Part shown: positions 30,943 to 39,347 of the stretch, one piece after another | Layout: the number at the start of each line of letters is the position of its first letter | How positions within the stretch are numbered: the stretch's first letter is position 1 | DNA from: Pilaira anomala | Lineage: Eukaryota; Mucoromycota; Mucoromycetes; Mucorales; Mucoraceae | Reading direction: 5' to 3' | DNA: 39,347 nucleotides | NCBI GenBank assembly: GCA_025716855.1 | Contig: JAIXMQ010000131.1 | Span: 1-39,347 of the forward strand | Notes under the pieces: generated by a model | What the model was told of the DNA's origin: nothing | The model's database searches: none | The model's input: only the letters and a program-made list of their open reading frames with translations | Translations under genes and position numbers: made by a program

Positions 30943-32307
30943 TTAATTTTCTTCACGAACAACTTCAGTAATAAATGCTGGATTTGTGCTAGCATTATCG
31001 TATGAAATCTCTTTCAAGCACCTCATTACACCGCCCCAGATGTCACCAAAATGTTTTCTTCTCCAAATGAATTCTAAAAGAATCCATGGCATCATTTTTT
31101 TATTTCGAAGTCTTGGAGTCAAGTTAATTTTGATGCCATTCCATGTTCCTATTTTAAAAGATTAGTGAAATAGTATAAAGTAATTCATATAAAAAAAGAG
31201 TACCTTCGATTGTGTTTGTATTGACACCATCTTCGGTAGTGAATTGATGACTGTGGTTGACTGTTTGGTGTTGAAGACTAAGACCTAAGTTTTCCATATT
31301 GGTATAAGCTCTCCAGCAATCAGTTCTTACGATTGAACCAGGTTTAACAAAACGCTCAATAATTGCTGACAAAGTTAATTGTGTTCTGTCAGGAACCACA
31401 GTCAAAAAACATTTTCTCTCCTTCGTTTTTTCAACACCACCTACGACCCAAACACCTTCCACGTGATGACCCCTATGGTATTTTCTCTTACCAAACTTCG
31501 ACTCATCAATCTCTACAATAATTCGATTACCTTCCGAATCATACCCTCCAATCTTACAATCATCATCCTGGAGATCCTCTTGAATCATTTGATACCAGTC
31601 AGAAATGATTTTGGAAACCGTCTTGCGATCAAGCTGGGTCATCTTGACAATTTCTGATCTTCTGATTCGAATAGCCCAAAAGTACAAGACCAGCATGACA
31701 TCCTCAGTTGCAGCACGTCTTCCGCTAAAGAAACTGTCAACACGGTAGGATTTTGTTCTACCATTACAGCATCGATTTCCTGTAACCTGATCAACAATTC
31801 CGTTACATCTCCAGCGAATTCTGTTAGGATTAGAGCTATCTAAGTACATTTGTGATCCTGAATCCCCGTTACAAAGAATGACCCTAAGATGGTTGTAGAA
31901 CACTCCGTTGCTCATAAGATATCTATATTAAATTAAATTAGCTACCTGCCCTGTATAATAGTTATAAAATTTTATACTTACTGATTGATGCTATACGGAT
32001 TAGCTACACGATAAATAAATTCTTTGATAGTCATCATTTTGGTAATAGTAATTCGACTCCAAAATTCTTCAAGCTCTTCTTCTTCATCCAAAAAAGTAAC
32101 TTCTTCCTCTTCTTCTTCCTGTTCTTCTTCATTATTTATTTCTACATCGGAAGAATCACTTAAAATAATGGTATTTGATTGATATTCCTCATCGTCAGAT
32201 AATTCAATAGGATTAGCAGCTTGTCCTGTAGCAGGTCTTTGACGGTAGACTGACTCTGATTCTGATTCACCAAAATGACTTGAAGTAAGATTAACAAAAT
32301 TGGCCAT
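30943..32307 (-). CDS. Merlin (ISXO2-like/IS1016-type) DDE transposase, three exons, intact
   Basis: Moves the element by DDE chemistry in the nucleus. Exons 31982-32307, 31204-31922 and 30943-31148 are joined by introns 31923-31981 (GTAAGT...ATATAG) and 31149-31203 (GTACTC...AAATAG), giving 416 residues with no lesion. The N-terminal ~100 residues are acidic, with two SUMO-interaction-like motifs (PIELSDDEE, TIILSDSSDVE) and EEEQEEEEEEV. The middle has a Cys-bearing segment (IRWRCNGIV, TGNRCCNGRT) and an HTH-like region (IRRSEIVKMTQLDRKTVSKI). The ISXO2-type catalytic blocks are IIVEIDESKFGKRKYHRGHH, IVRTDCWRAY and, across the second splice, NTNTIEGTWNG. The ATG at 32305-32307 is the first in frame. 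An AATAAA-like signal follows the TAA within about 15 nt. Both introns preserve frame, which supports the model. It is the one transposase in the window that looks functional. Confidence 0.88.
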
Positions 32308-32731
32308 GATATAGATGTATAATATAATAAAGAAAATAATATAAAAGAAATAATATAAAAGAAATAATAAAAAAGGGAAAAGGAAAATAGTTGCCTATTT
32401 ATAAGGAATTTTATCTCTGGAATCATTAGATATGAGTCACGATTACAAAAATTTCTAGATATGAGTCATAATTATTAAGCAAATTAGATGTTAGTCACAA
32501 TTATTAAAGAATTATGAGTCATAATTACTAAGATATTAGCGCATGAAGCCATTATTAGGTCAAAAGAAGAATAATTGCTGCATGGAACGCTGAGTTTTGA
32601 GTGTAAAAAGCTAAAAATACTTTCATTGAAATTGGAATAAAAAACCAACTTATAAACATAGCATTTATAAGTCGTTAATAGTTGAATCTGTTGCATAAAA
32701 GAGTAATTTATTCAAAGAAGAGAAATAGAGG

Positions 32732-32815
32732 ATCCGTCCCAGAATCGAACCTGGGACCCATGGTCGTCAATCGATTGAGAGCGAACGCTCTTCCCACTGA
32801 GCCAAATGCCCACAT
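32732..32815 (-). tRNA. tRNA-like sequence near right Merlin end
   Basis: On the minus strand: TTTGGCTCAGTGGGAAGAGCG (D arm, A box), an anticodon region GTTCGCTCTCAATCGA, and a T arm around GGTTCGATTCTGGGA. D and T arms are well preserved; the anticodon arm is irregular and the acceptor pairs poorly. A CTC (Glu) anticodon is possible, or an intron may be present. It faces inward, about 106 bp from the element end. Confidence 0.45.
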
Positions 32816-32858
32816 GTTTCCCGGGCCGCCATTTTAAAAAATCGCTATATTAAACATT

Positions 32859-32911
32859 CGATTTCCAAATTAGGAAATTGGACTTTTTAAACTCCGACGG
32901 GCTTATACTCC
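32859..32911 (-). repeat. Right TIR of the Merlin element
   Basis: On the minus strand starts GGAGTATAAGCCCGTCGGAG and mirrors the left TIR. Confidence 0.85.
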
Positions 32912-34536
32912 CTAAGATCCATAAAATGTACATTATTTTAAACCGATGGATTAACTGATAAATCTATGAAAGCGCCTAATAAGTCAAAAACAAAAAGCAT
33001 TTTTTATTTTTTTAATTTAATTTTGAAAACATATATTTATCTTAATCTGTAGCTACTATGGATTTGTTGCTTTGTAATAATATTATATACTTATTACAAT
33101 CTTACGATTAAAATAAAATACTTTTTCATAGAGAGTACTTTAAAACAAGAAACAGAACTTTTTTTTTTGGTTTTGCTTATTTAGTTTTGATAATTTGGTT
33201 TTGATTATTTGCATTCTATTTATTTCAGTTTTTAGGTTTATTTATATTCTATTGACAAGCCATATTTTACTCAGCCTCTATCAACTAGATTAAAAAAAAA
33301 TTTTTCCCTTTATCTTTTTTTCTCAAAAAATAAATCTATGAAATCAACGGTTCTTTAAGCAACAAGCCACTTTAGGCTTCAACTTTAAGCTCGTCGAAGT
33401 ATTTCGGTAACCTGTAACTAAAGAAGTGAGTGGCCCTTTCATGGAATTAGCTCATATTTTTTTTAACTTTAGATCTTGTTTGTAATTTTTTGCTAATGAC
33501 TGAACTTTATAGTCATTTATTCATAGCCCAAGTAAAGAAAGTTCTTCAAGGGTATTTAAGTTTACAAATTTATAACAGGATTTCTTTTATTGGCTAAAAG
33601 TACATCTGTAGCCGGCCAAACATAGGTGTACCCAAAAAGGAAATGACGGAGTTTGAAATCCAAAAAAGAAACTCCGGTGAAGCGTCTTTTCAAAACCCGA
33701 AGTTTTCAATCCCCGCACTTTCCTAAAAAGGCAATTTTAAAAAAGCCTCGAAATTACCTTTTTAGGGTAAATCAGATATTTAATTGTCGGAGTTTTGAGG
33801 ATGTATTCAATTTTAAATCTGAATTTTTTTATAGCGGGTAGTCAAGATATAAATTGAATTCAATTTAAGAAATTAAAAAACCTATGTACCAGTTAATATT
33901 ATAATTTAAATAGTTTCTTTCGAAGAAATCTTATAAACCAACTTTATCTAGAAATTTAGTAGAAATTTTTTTTTGTTTTGGCAGTTATATTTCAAACTAA
34001 ATCCAACATTTGATTAGACGACATTTTGCCATAAAATAAAAAGAAAATTGATCAATAAATCGATTATAATTATATATTTACAACATATTATTTATCGCAT
34101 AAATATAACAGTTTGAAAAAAAATAAATATACTTTTTTATAAAAGCAATTGGATTCTACCCTCTGTGGTTATTCAAATGTTAGTAGTATATAAAGTATAA
34201 TAAATAGAAGATATTGTGTATATAAATAAAGAATGGGGGATATTTATATAATTCGGCTATGAGTTGCTTATGTGATATGTAGTTGATTTAATTGCTGTAT
34301 GCTAGTGATGGTAATATATAAAGATTATGGTATTCATGTGTCGGCACATGATACTTAATGCTATGATTTTGGTAATTATTATTCTTATTCTTCTTACTAC
34401 GATGATGGGCATTTCATATGTTTGGTATAAACATCGGTTTATGTATAACGTGAGTAGTATTTCTATTCGAATCCGACACTTAAACGAACCGGCTTGGAAC
34501 ATATAAATCTTGGACATCCATCTTATTGATTAATTT
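32912..34536. other. AT-rich region with little visible content
   Basis: No gene is supported. Near 33626-33770 there are imperfect inverted segments (TACCCAAAAAGGAAAT and its partner in ATTACCTTTTTAGGGTAAAT) and a hairpin CGGAGTTT...AAACTCCG at ~33644-33675, possibly a small decayed MITE. Around 34.3-34.5 kb the minus strand has Asn/His-rich coding-like sequence with stops, too degraded to name. Confidence 0.35.
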
Positions 34537-34729
34537 TTGGTTGACACTTCTGTCGCGGTCAATTCGGCATTTCAGACAAGTCTGGTAGAAGTAACAAAAA
34601 GACTATATGTATTACGTACCAATGACTTATTGGAAGTAACAAGACCAAAAAGAAGGTTCAAGCTAAAGGTTCGCAAGCCTAGACCTTTTAAGAAAACAAA
34701 GCTAAATTTGATAACTGTTAATGCAATAC
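34537..34729 (+). pseudogene. Short basic protein fragment interrupted by an LTR
   Basis: A frame reads TSVAVNSAFQTSLVEVTKRL then VTRPKRRFKLKVRKPRPFKK and runs into the LTR that starts at 34730. The basic, proline-bearing tail looks like real protein rather than chance AT-rich sequence. No family or start codon is established; it was probably longer before the insertion. Confidence 0.3.
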
Positions 34730-35228
34730 TGTCATGAACTCAGACCATATATTTCCTGATTAAATCTTTTCCCGTTTCCTGCACTCTAGTCTAATCGTAC
34801 TGACAATCAATCTTGTTTCCAGCTTCCCGTCCCTGTTACCCGCCTTTGCAACTCCCGCTTCAAGCTCATCAGATTATACACCTCTATGAACTACTATAAT
34901 CAACTCATCTCCGTTCACTCTTGTATAATCTATTACCCCAACCTATGATTACAGTCAATCACTCAGATCTTGTCCCGAATCTCTCCTTGTCACATCATGA
35001 ATCATCTTGCTATTAATAATTTATAATTAACTTGTCACAAAATTAATGTCTTTATTTTTATATAAAAAGGCATATAATTTTGATGTCAAAAATCCTCATT
35101 CAGGATCTTATCAATTTTCCCGTTAAATAAATCCTATTTTATTATCACTTATTTTTATCTGCCATTGTATTCATTATCTCTCTGTACCAAGTTATCTTCT
35201 GTCTCTTGCCCGTACCTCGTCCGTGACA
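34730..35228. repeat. Solo LTR (499 bp) with 5-bp target duplication
   Basis: Begins TGTCATGAACTCAG and ends CGTCCGTGACA, so TGTCA and TGACA are inverted ends. AATAC flanks both sides (34725-34729 and 35229-35233), the usual 5-bp duplication of an LTR retrotransposon. A TATA-like TTTTATATAAAAAGG lies at ~35055. No internal region is left, so LTR-LTR recombination removed it. The orientation suggested by the TATA box is plus. Confidence 0.85.
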
Positions 35229-35317
35229 AATACAACGTAAGTTATAAACTAATTTAGCCTACAGCCATTATGCATCTTTTACATAATTAGAATTAGAAAA
35301 GATATAAATACCAATTA

Positions 35318-35600
35318 CACTGCATCTATTCTTAAATCGAAAATTTTTAGCCCTACGAAATTTTTTTTATAAAATTTGAAATTTACTACTAAACAAATTA
35401 ATTTAATCGACCGGAATACATATATATCTATTAAATAAAGCATTTAAAAGAGATCTATGGATAAAAAAATTTTCCTTTTGCTATATTTTTTTTTCAGATT
35501 ACACTCATGAAATATCGACTTAATAGCAGGGCAGGCAGAAATTTGTCTGCCTATTTTCGGATTCCGAAATCAATATCGGAGCACGTTTAGCCAATAATAT
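35318..35600 (+). repeat. Truncated member of the CAGTGCATC mariner-like family
   Basis: Starts TA|CACTGCATCTATTCTTAAAT and follows the right-hand half of the 7800-8396 MITE read in reverse, including AATTTTTAGCCCTA, TAAATTTACTACT-like sequence and ATATCGACTTAATAGCAGGG. Similarity fades near 35600 and no second TIR is found. Confidence 0.65.
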
Positions 35601-35798
35601 TGCAGGGTTATGTTACACCGGGGTTTAAAGTTTAGCAAAAGATGAGGCCATTTTTTTTATACCCCATTGCAGTAATTATGAGTTCTATGTACAAGTGAAA
35701 AAAAAATCGAACATTGTTGGAACTCAATTCCATAATTGACACATTCAACGACACAAAAACCTTTATTTGGGACGTTCCTGAAAAGTTTATAATTTCTA

Positions 35799-35848
35799 AG
35801 TTCAACTTAACCAATTTGCATGATTTATAAATTTAACTCAATCAATAT
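35799..35848 (+). repeat. Two units related to the 30-bp minisatellite at 23.4 kb
   Basis: TTCAACTTAACCAATTTGCATG and TTTAACTCAATCAATATGCG resemble the unit at 23363-23632. They sit next to a truncated mariner-like terminus, as the 23.4 kb array does. Confidence 0.5.
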
Positions 35849-35996
35849 GCGCATATCATACGAGCACGTATCATACGAGCACATATCTTATGAGCACATA
35901 TCTTACGTGCACTTGTCATCGAAGGCTGCCAAACGAATACATATCATACGAGTACATATCATACGAGTACGTATCATACTAGCACTTGTCATCCAA
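35849..35996 (+). repeat. 15-bp minisatellite
   Basis: Repeated units of the form CATATCATACGAGCA, roughly nine copies in two blocks separated and ended by variants of ACTTGTCATCGAAGGCTGCC. The higher-order period of about 60-75 bp suggests the block itself was duplicated. Confidence 0.75.
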
Positions 35997-36129
35997 GGCT
36001 ATCAATCCTGTGTTTACTCAATTTTTTTTTAAATATAAATATATCTCCTATTTCTCATAAAAAAAAACTATTATCTTTATTTTTATTTATAAACTTTTTA
36101 ACTATACATTGGGCAGACTTAACAAAAGA

Positions 36130-36999
36130 ATGATTCATTTATTGAGCATGCAAGAAAAGATTGCAAGAAGACGTGAAGAAGCTGCTACAAAGGAGGTCTT
36201 CAATGACAATGATAATGGTAAGCATCATTAAGAAATTAACAATATATAATTACATGCTCTTATTTATAATCTAATATTTTTTTATGTAGAAGTAACCATT
36301 AATAAGGTTCTTCAACATAAGGATGAGAATACAAAATTTCGTCGTAGTCTTGAATTCTCGGATAGACATAAGCGTAGAAAACTCCAACAGAATAAGGAGA
36401 TGGCTAAAGGAAGCATGACTTTGCATAGTTTCTTTGGTTCTAAATCGGTTGTTTCAATGCAAGAAGCCGGTCCATTAGAAGATGAATTTTCTATTGAAGA
36501 AGAAGGATTCTCAATTCCAGAAGTAGCTCCCTTGCCAGTAGTATCTGAGATTGATAGAATTAAGAATGCGATGGAATTATTAAGTTTAGAATTATTACCA
36601 ATGATTAATAAAAAGTTGAGGGAACCTTTGAAAACTACAAGCGTTTAGCAGTTTACGAATACTTCCTTTTTAGATTGGGTGGATCTAATAAAACTATTGC
36701 TTCATCCATGGCTGCCCAAAAGTACTGGCGTGAAAAGGCTACGCATTACCGTACTAATATGATTATCAAGTATGCAAAAGAGTACATGGAAACTGGAAAC
36801 ATCACACCAAGTGCTCAAGGTAAACATAGCAAGCCATTATCAGTTCTTGATGACAATGACATCAAGAGAAAGGTTATTGAGTGGTTCCGGTCGGTCCCTA
36901 GAAGTCAAAGATCCATTCCTGCTTTACAAAACACTATGGCGGAGGCATTGTTTACAATTCGGCCAAAATTGTTTACAAAACGTACAATTTTTACACCCA
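36130..36999 (+). pseudogene. N-terminal half of a fungal DDE-type transposase, frameshifted and truncated
   Basis: Starts at ATG 36130 (MIHLLSMQEKIARRREEAAT). An intron at 36218-36289 (GTAAGC...ATGTAG) joins in frame to FRRSLEFSDRHKRRKLQQNK, then GSMTLHSFFGS and an acidic stretch. A 1-nt shift near 36625 moves the frame to ENYKRLAVYEYFLFRLGGSN, then QKYWREKATHYRTNMIIKYA, AKEYMETGNITPSAQGKHSK and LSVLDDNDIKRKVIEWFRSV. This order (basic N-terminus, YKRxxVYEYF helix, GKHxK, LxDD segment) is that of DNA-binding regions in fungal DDE_3-like transposases. The DDE core is absent; coding similarity stops at ~36950, where the 45-bp repeat region begins. The SMTLHSFF motif resembles a PCNA-binding PIP box but lacks the usual Gln. 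Confidence 0.6.
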
Positions 37000-37053
37000 G
37001 TTAGTTGTTTGAAAAATAGCTGGCATCAATTTTCAGCGTACAAAATTGTTAAA

Positions 37054-37347
37054 AAAAAGTACAAGTATATTGTTCGTTTTTTTACTAACATTGTTCATAA
37101 AAAGTACAAGTATATTGTTCGTTGTTTTACTAACCTTGTTCATAAAACGTACAACTATATTGTTCTTTTTTTTACTAATTCTATTCGTAAAACATACAAA
37201 TGTATTGTTCGCTTTTTTTCTAATTCTGTTCACAAAACATACAAATGTATTGTTCGTTTTTTTTCTAATACTATTTACAAAACGTACAAATATATTATTC
37301 GCTTTTTCTCTAATTCTGTTCACAAAACAACCCATTTTATTGTTTAA
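37054..37347 (+). repeat. 45-bp minisatellite with open frames
   Basis: Six full units (starting 37054, 37099, 37144, 37189, 37234 and 37279) and one partial unit, all exactly 45 bp. In one plus frame they encode a 15-residue repeat of the form KTYKxIVRFFxNxVH, ending at TAA 37345-37347. Other frames on both strands are open too. The array follows directly on the truncated transposase. Whether it is translated is unknown. Confidence 0.8.
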
Positions 37348-38211
37348 ATTTACTACCATCCTTGTTCGCAATATAGCCATTTTTTTTTTTTTACAGGTAT
37401 TAAATATTATTGTCGCATATTTTCAAATGATTTTATTGATATATATATATATATTAATGATATCGAAGAAAATGTATATTACAAGTAGCTAATGACACTA
37501 GATAGGGATGCGTAAAGTTTATTTTAATATCCCAATTACGTGGTACATCATTACTATCGACTGTACACTTATGGTAACCAGCATACTAAAATTCAATACA
37601 AAAAAAAAAAAAAAAAAACTTACATGGTATACGGCATTTAATTAAATGGATACAAGTACATAGCTTCATTATGGAAAAAGACAAAGTGATACTAGAAGGA
37701 GATAAATATTTATAGTTAATTAAGGAAAGCATTTTTCTTATCAAAAATAAAAAGATACATATGTATATATATATATATACTTACACAGATATTATCAATT
37801 CGGCCTACTGTTTGGGTTCAACGAAGTATAATAGAGAGACCTTAGTTCAATGAATCTTAAAATGAAATACAATGAATAATCACCATTATCTAGAAAGCAA
37901 ATTGTCTTCGGGAAATAAAGAAAACGCAGTTAGCAGTATCTAAGCCAGGCTAAAAAAAAAAAAAATAGAAAAGTGTTAGTTATTTATAATATAACAACTG
38001 CTAATATTAAACTTACAATTGAATTCGAGTTTATATATATATATATATATATACATGTTTCATATTTTGGCATCACACATGAGGCTTTACTACCTAAAAA
38101 TAGAAGCAGTGGTTGGTCCAGGGTATAAATATAAGAGCAACAAGTACGTAAGTTACCATGTGAATAAAAGTGTGATGTAATCCGTTTTCATATAAATATA
38201 TATATAAATAA
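37348..38211. other. AT-rich region with simple repeats
   Basis: Contains TA microsatellites near 37440, 37765 and 38030-38052 and an A run near 37600-37618. No gene is supported. Confidence 0.5.
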
Positions 38212-38550
38212 AGAGAGAGGAGCAACATGATAGAGAGCTTAAAACGAGTGATGTTTGTATCCTAAATAAGAAAGCAACATTGTCAGTAAAAGCATATTTT
38301 GACTTATCAACATTATGTTACACTCACTACGCAATATATTTTCACACTTGAATGTTTTACTCGGGACAAAATAGGCGATGACTATGAAACTTTCTAAAAA
38401 AAAAAAGAGAGAAGCGACATGATGAAGTGTTGATTAGAAGTGATTCCTGGTAAACTAAAAAAAAAAAGAAATCTGTATTGTCAGTAAGGACACAAATTGA
38501 ATTATCAAAGATAATTACACTTGCTACGCAATATATTCTTAAGGTGGGAT
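38212..38550. repeat. Diverged tandem duplication (~180-bp period)
   Basis: Two segments, about 38212-38355 and 38403-38545, share in order AGAG(A)GAG.GACATGAT, a GTGAT segment, TTGTCAGTAA, GA.TTATCAA, TTACACT and CTACGCAATATATT. They are clearly related but diverged. No coding function is visible. Confidence 0.55.
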
Positions 38551-38737
38551 CTCTACCTTCATTCTTGAAAAACACAATTTAATGAGATTTATATAAAAAA
38601 AAAAGTAAGTATCAAAAGAGTACAATACGATTAGGTTTATATTGACAATAAACAGCTTCTTGTATATGATATAATGTTAGAAAAAAAAAAGAGAACTATA
38701 TCTTTAGACTTAAAAAAATTTTTATTTATAAAAGTGA

Positions 38738-39347
38738 CTATTTTTTTTGTTTTGTCTTTCTAGTGCGTTTAGGTTTAGCCGGAGGTGTGTCAAACATGTC
38801 TTCGTCCTCATCTCTACTTATGACCCTTTTTCTAATGGTTGGAGCAGGAATGGATGTAGGGGAAGAAGAACGAGCAGGAAAAAGAGCAGGAGAAAGAGCA
38901 GGAGAAAGAGGAGTAAGCTCTCGACCAAAGATATCCTCATCATCCAAAGTCTCATTGGAATCGTAACCGTTGTATAGGTTAACGTAATCAGCAGTTGGCC
39001 TTTCTTCTCTTAACGAGATTGCATCAATTTGACTGTCACTATTAAAAAAAATCAGTTTAAATATAAGTTAAAAAAAAAAAAAAAAATGCTATTATTAGTA
39101 TTACCTCAAAGGATTAGTATTACTATTGCTTGAAGATTCACTATAAACTGAAGCCTTAATACGAGATCTATTGCTTCTATGTTTATGTGTTTCAAACAAT
39201 AAAACACTTGCAGCCCAAGAATCTTGACAGCGCTGAATAGGAAAGCCATATTGAGCTAGATTACTCTCTAACTTGTAAATGTATTTTGACAATACATCAG
39301 AAGAAACCTCAGACCACAAAGGTAAAATAGCTGGCTTTTTTTCTTTT
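38738..39347 (-). CDS. 3' end of an unrecognised spliced gene
   Basis: Minus-strand gene entering from the right edge. Exon 39105-39347 (open to the window end) joins exon 38738-39038 across an intron at 39039-39104 (GTAATA...TAATAG), phase preserved. The visible ~180 residues read WSEVSSDVLSKYIYKLESNL, AQYGFPIQRCQDSWAASVLL (helical), then a Ser/Asn-rich stretch, an acidic segment (NETLDDEDIFGRELTPL), repeats of SPAL, and a basic tail PPAKPKRTRKTKQKK. The tail is a likely nuclear localisation signal. The acid-Ser/Pro-basic layout resembles the protein at the left edge of the window. Function is unknown; it may be a host nuclear protein or transposon-encoded. Confidence 0.5.

Larger units (their letters stand above)
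30323..32911 (-). mobile_element. Merlin-superfamily DNA transposon, apparently complete (2589 bp)
   Basis: The inverted ends 30323-30375 and 32859-32911 match at 50 of 53 positions and begin GGAGTATA, consistent with the GGAG start known for Merlin elements. One spliced ISXO2-like transposase is encoded inside. The 8-9 bp flanks (GGTTAAAGG left, CTAAGATCC right) are not an obvious target duplication, so the insertion may be old or rearranged at a flank. Three tRNA-like sequences lie inside, near the ends. Confidence 0.88.

Noticed and set aside
30421..32815. Functional tRNA genes
   Set aside because: D and T arm motifs are present, but acceptor stems and some T or anticodon stems do not pair, so they are reported only as tRNA-like.
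30314..32920. Target-site duplication of the Merlin element
   Set aside because: The flanks GGTTAAAGG and CTAAGATCC are not convincing copies of each other.
36640..36674. A 31-bp intron between the two transposase frames
   Set aside because: Reading one base over across the same DNA gives ENYKRLAVYEYFLFRLGG, a natural continuation, so a single-base frameshift near 36625 is more likely.
35849..37347. CRISPR array
   Set aside because: Units are directly tandem without unique spacers, and the context is eukaryotic with no cas genes.
37033..37492. Leucine/phenylalanine-rich membrane proteins in other frames of the 45-bp array
   Set aside because: A 45-bp period without stops opens several frames at once; nothing favours those frames as genes.

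Overview
This 39.3 kb window is AT-rich eukaryotic DNA, best explained as a fungal genome and most likely Mucoromycota (Mucorales-like). The pointers are short spliceosomal introns (GTAAGT...TAG, about 50-70 bp), a mixture of Ty3/gypsy, Helitron, CACTA, Tc1/mariner-like and Merlin elements, and a multi-exon gene remnant whose wording resembles a family I associate with Mucorales. The species cannot be told from the sequence. Almost nothing here looks like a conserved housekeeping gene; the window is a graveyard of nested transposons.

Layout. 1-0.6 kb: 3' end of an Arg-rich, acidic, Ser/Pro-rich protein (+). 1.36-4.41 kb: decayed Helitron Rep/helicase (+). 4.98-6.33 kb: decayed gag (-), preceded by an 843-bp block with 43-bp inverted ends and a candidate primer-binding site. 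7.80-8.40 kb: a TA-flanked mariner-type MITE. 8.67-11.94 kb: decayed Ty3/gypsy pol (-), cut by a CACTA element at 11.94-14.93 kb that has a perfect CAT target duplication. 15.0-16.06 kb: a second retrotransposon leader and gag (+), cut by a nearly full-length Ty3/gypsy element (16.06-21.06 kb, -) with LTRs, PPT, PBS, gag and pol. 21.3-22.0 kb: a second Helitron helicase fragment (-), abutting a complete Tc1-type element (22.01-23.36 kb) with TIRs and TA duplications. 23.36-24.16 kb: a 30-bp minisatellite and the 3' end of another Tc1-like element sharing its terminus with the MITE family. 24.3-27.24 kb: broken multi-exon gene. 27.5-28.05 kb: broken HTH-type transposase start. 28.55-30.15 kb: second CACTA copy. 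30.32-32.91 kb: Merlin element with 53-bp TIRs and an apparently intact three-exon transposase. 34.73-35.23 kb: solo LTR with 5-bp target duplication. 35.3-36.0 kb: MITE fragment and 15-bp repeats. 36.13-37.35 kb: truncated transposase N-terminus running into a 45-bp minisatellite. 38.74-39.35 kb: 3' end of a spliced gene (-).

Functionally the window is a record of transposition. Rep/helicase, RT/RNase H/integrase, Tc1-type DDE transposase and Merlin transposase occur together, but only the Merlin transposase reads without a lesion. Non-autonomous derivatives (MITEs, CACTA copies without transposase) sit beside plausible helper remnants. The most interesting signals are the intact Merlin element with tRNA-like, pol III-box-bearing sequences about 105 bp inside both termini; the in-phase 45-bp repeat array; the ATGA gag-pol overlap; and the link between a MITE terminus and a nearby transposase fragment. 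All family names rest on motifs read by eye; no database search was possible.
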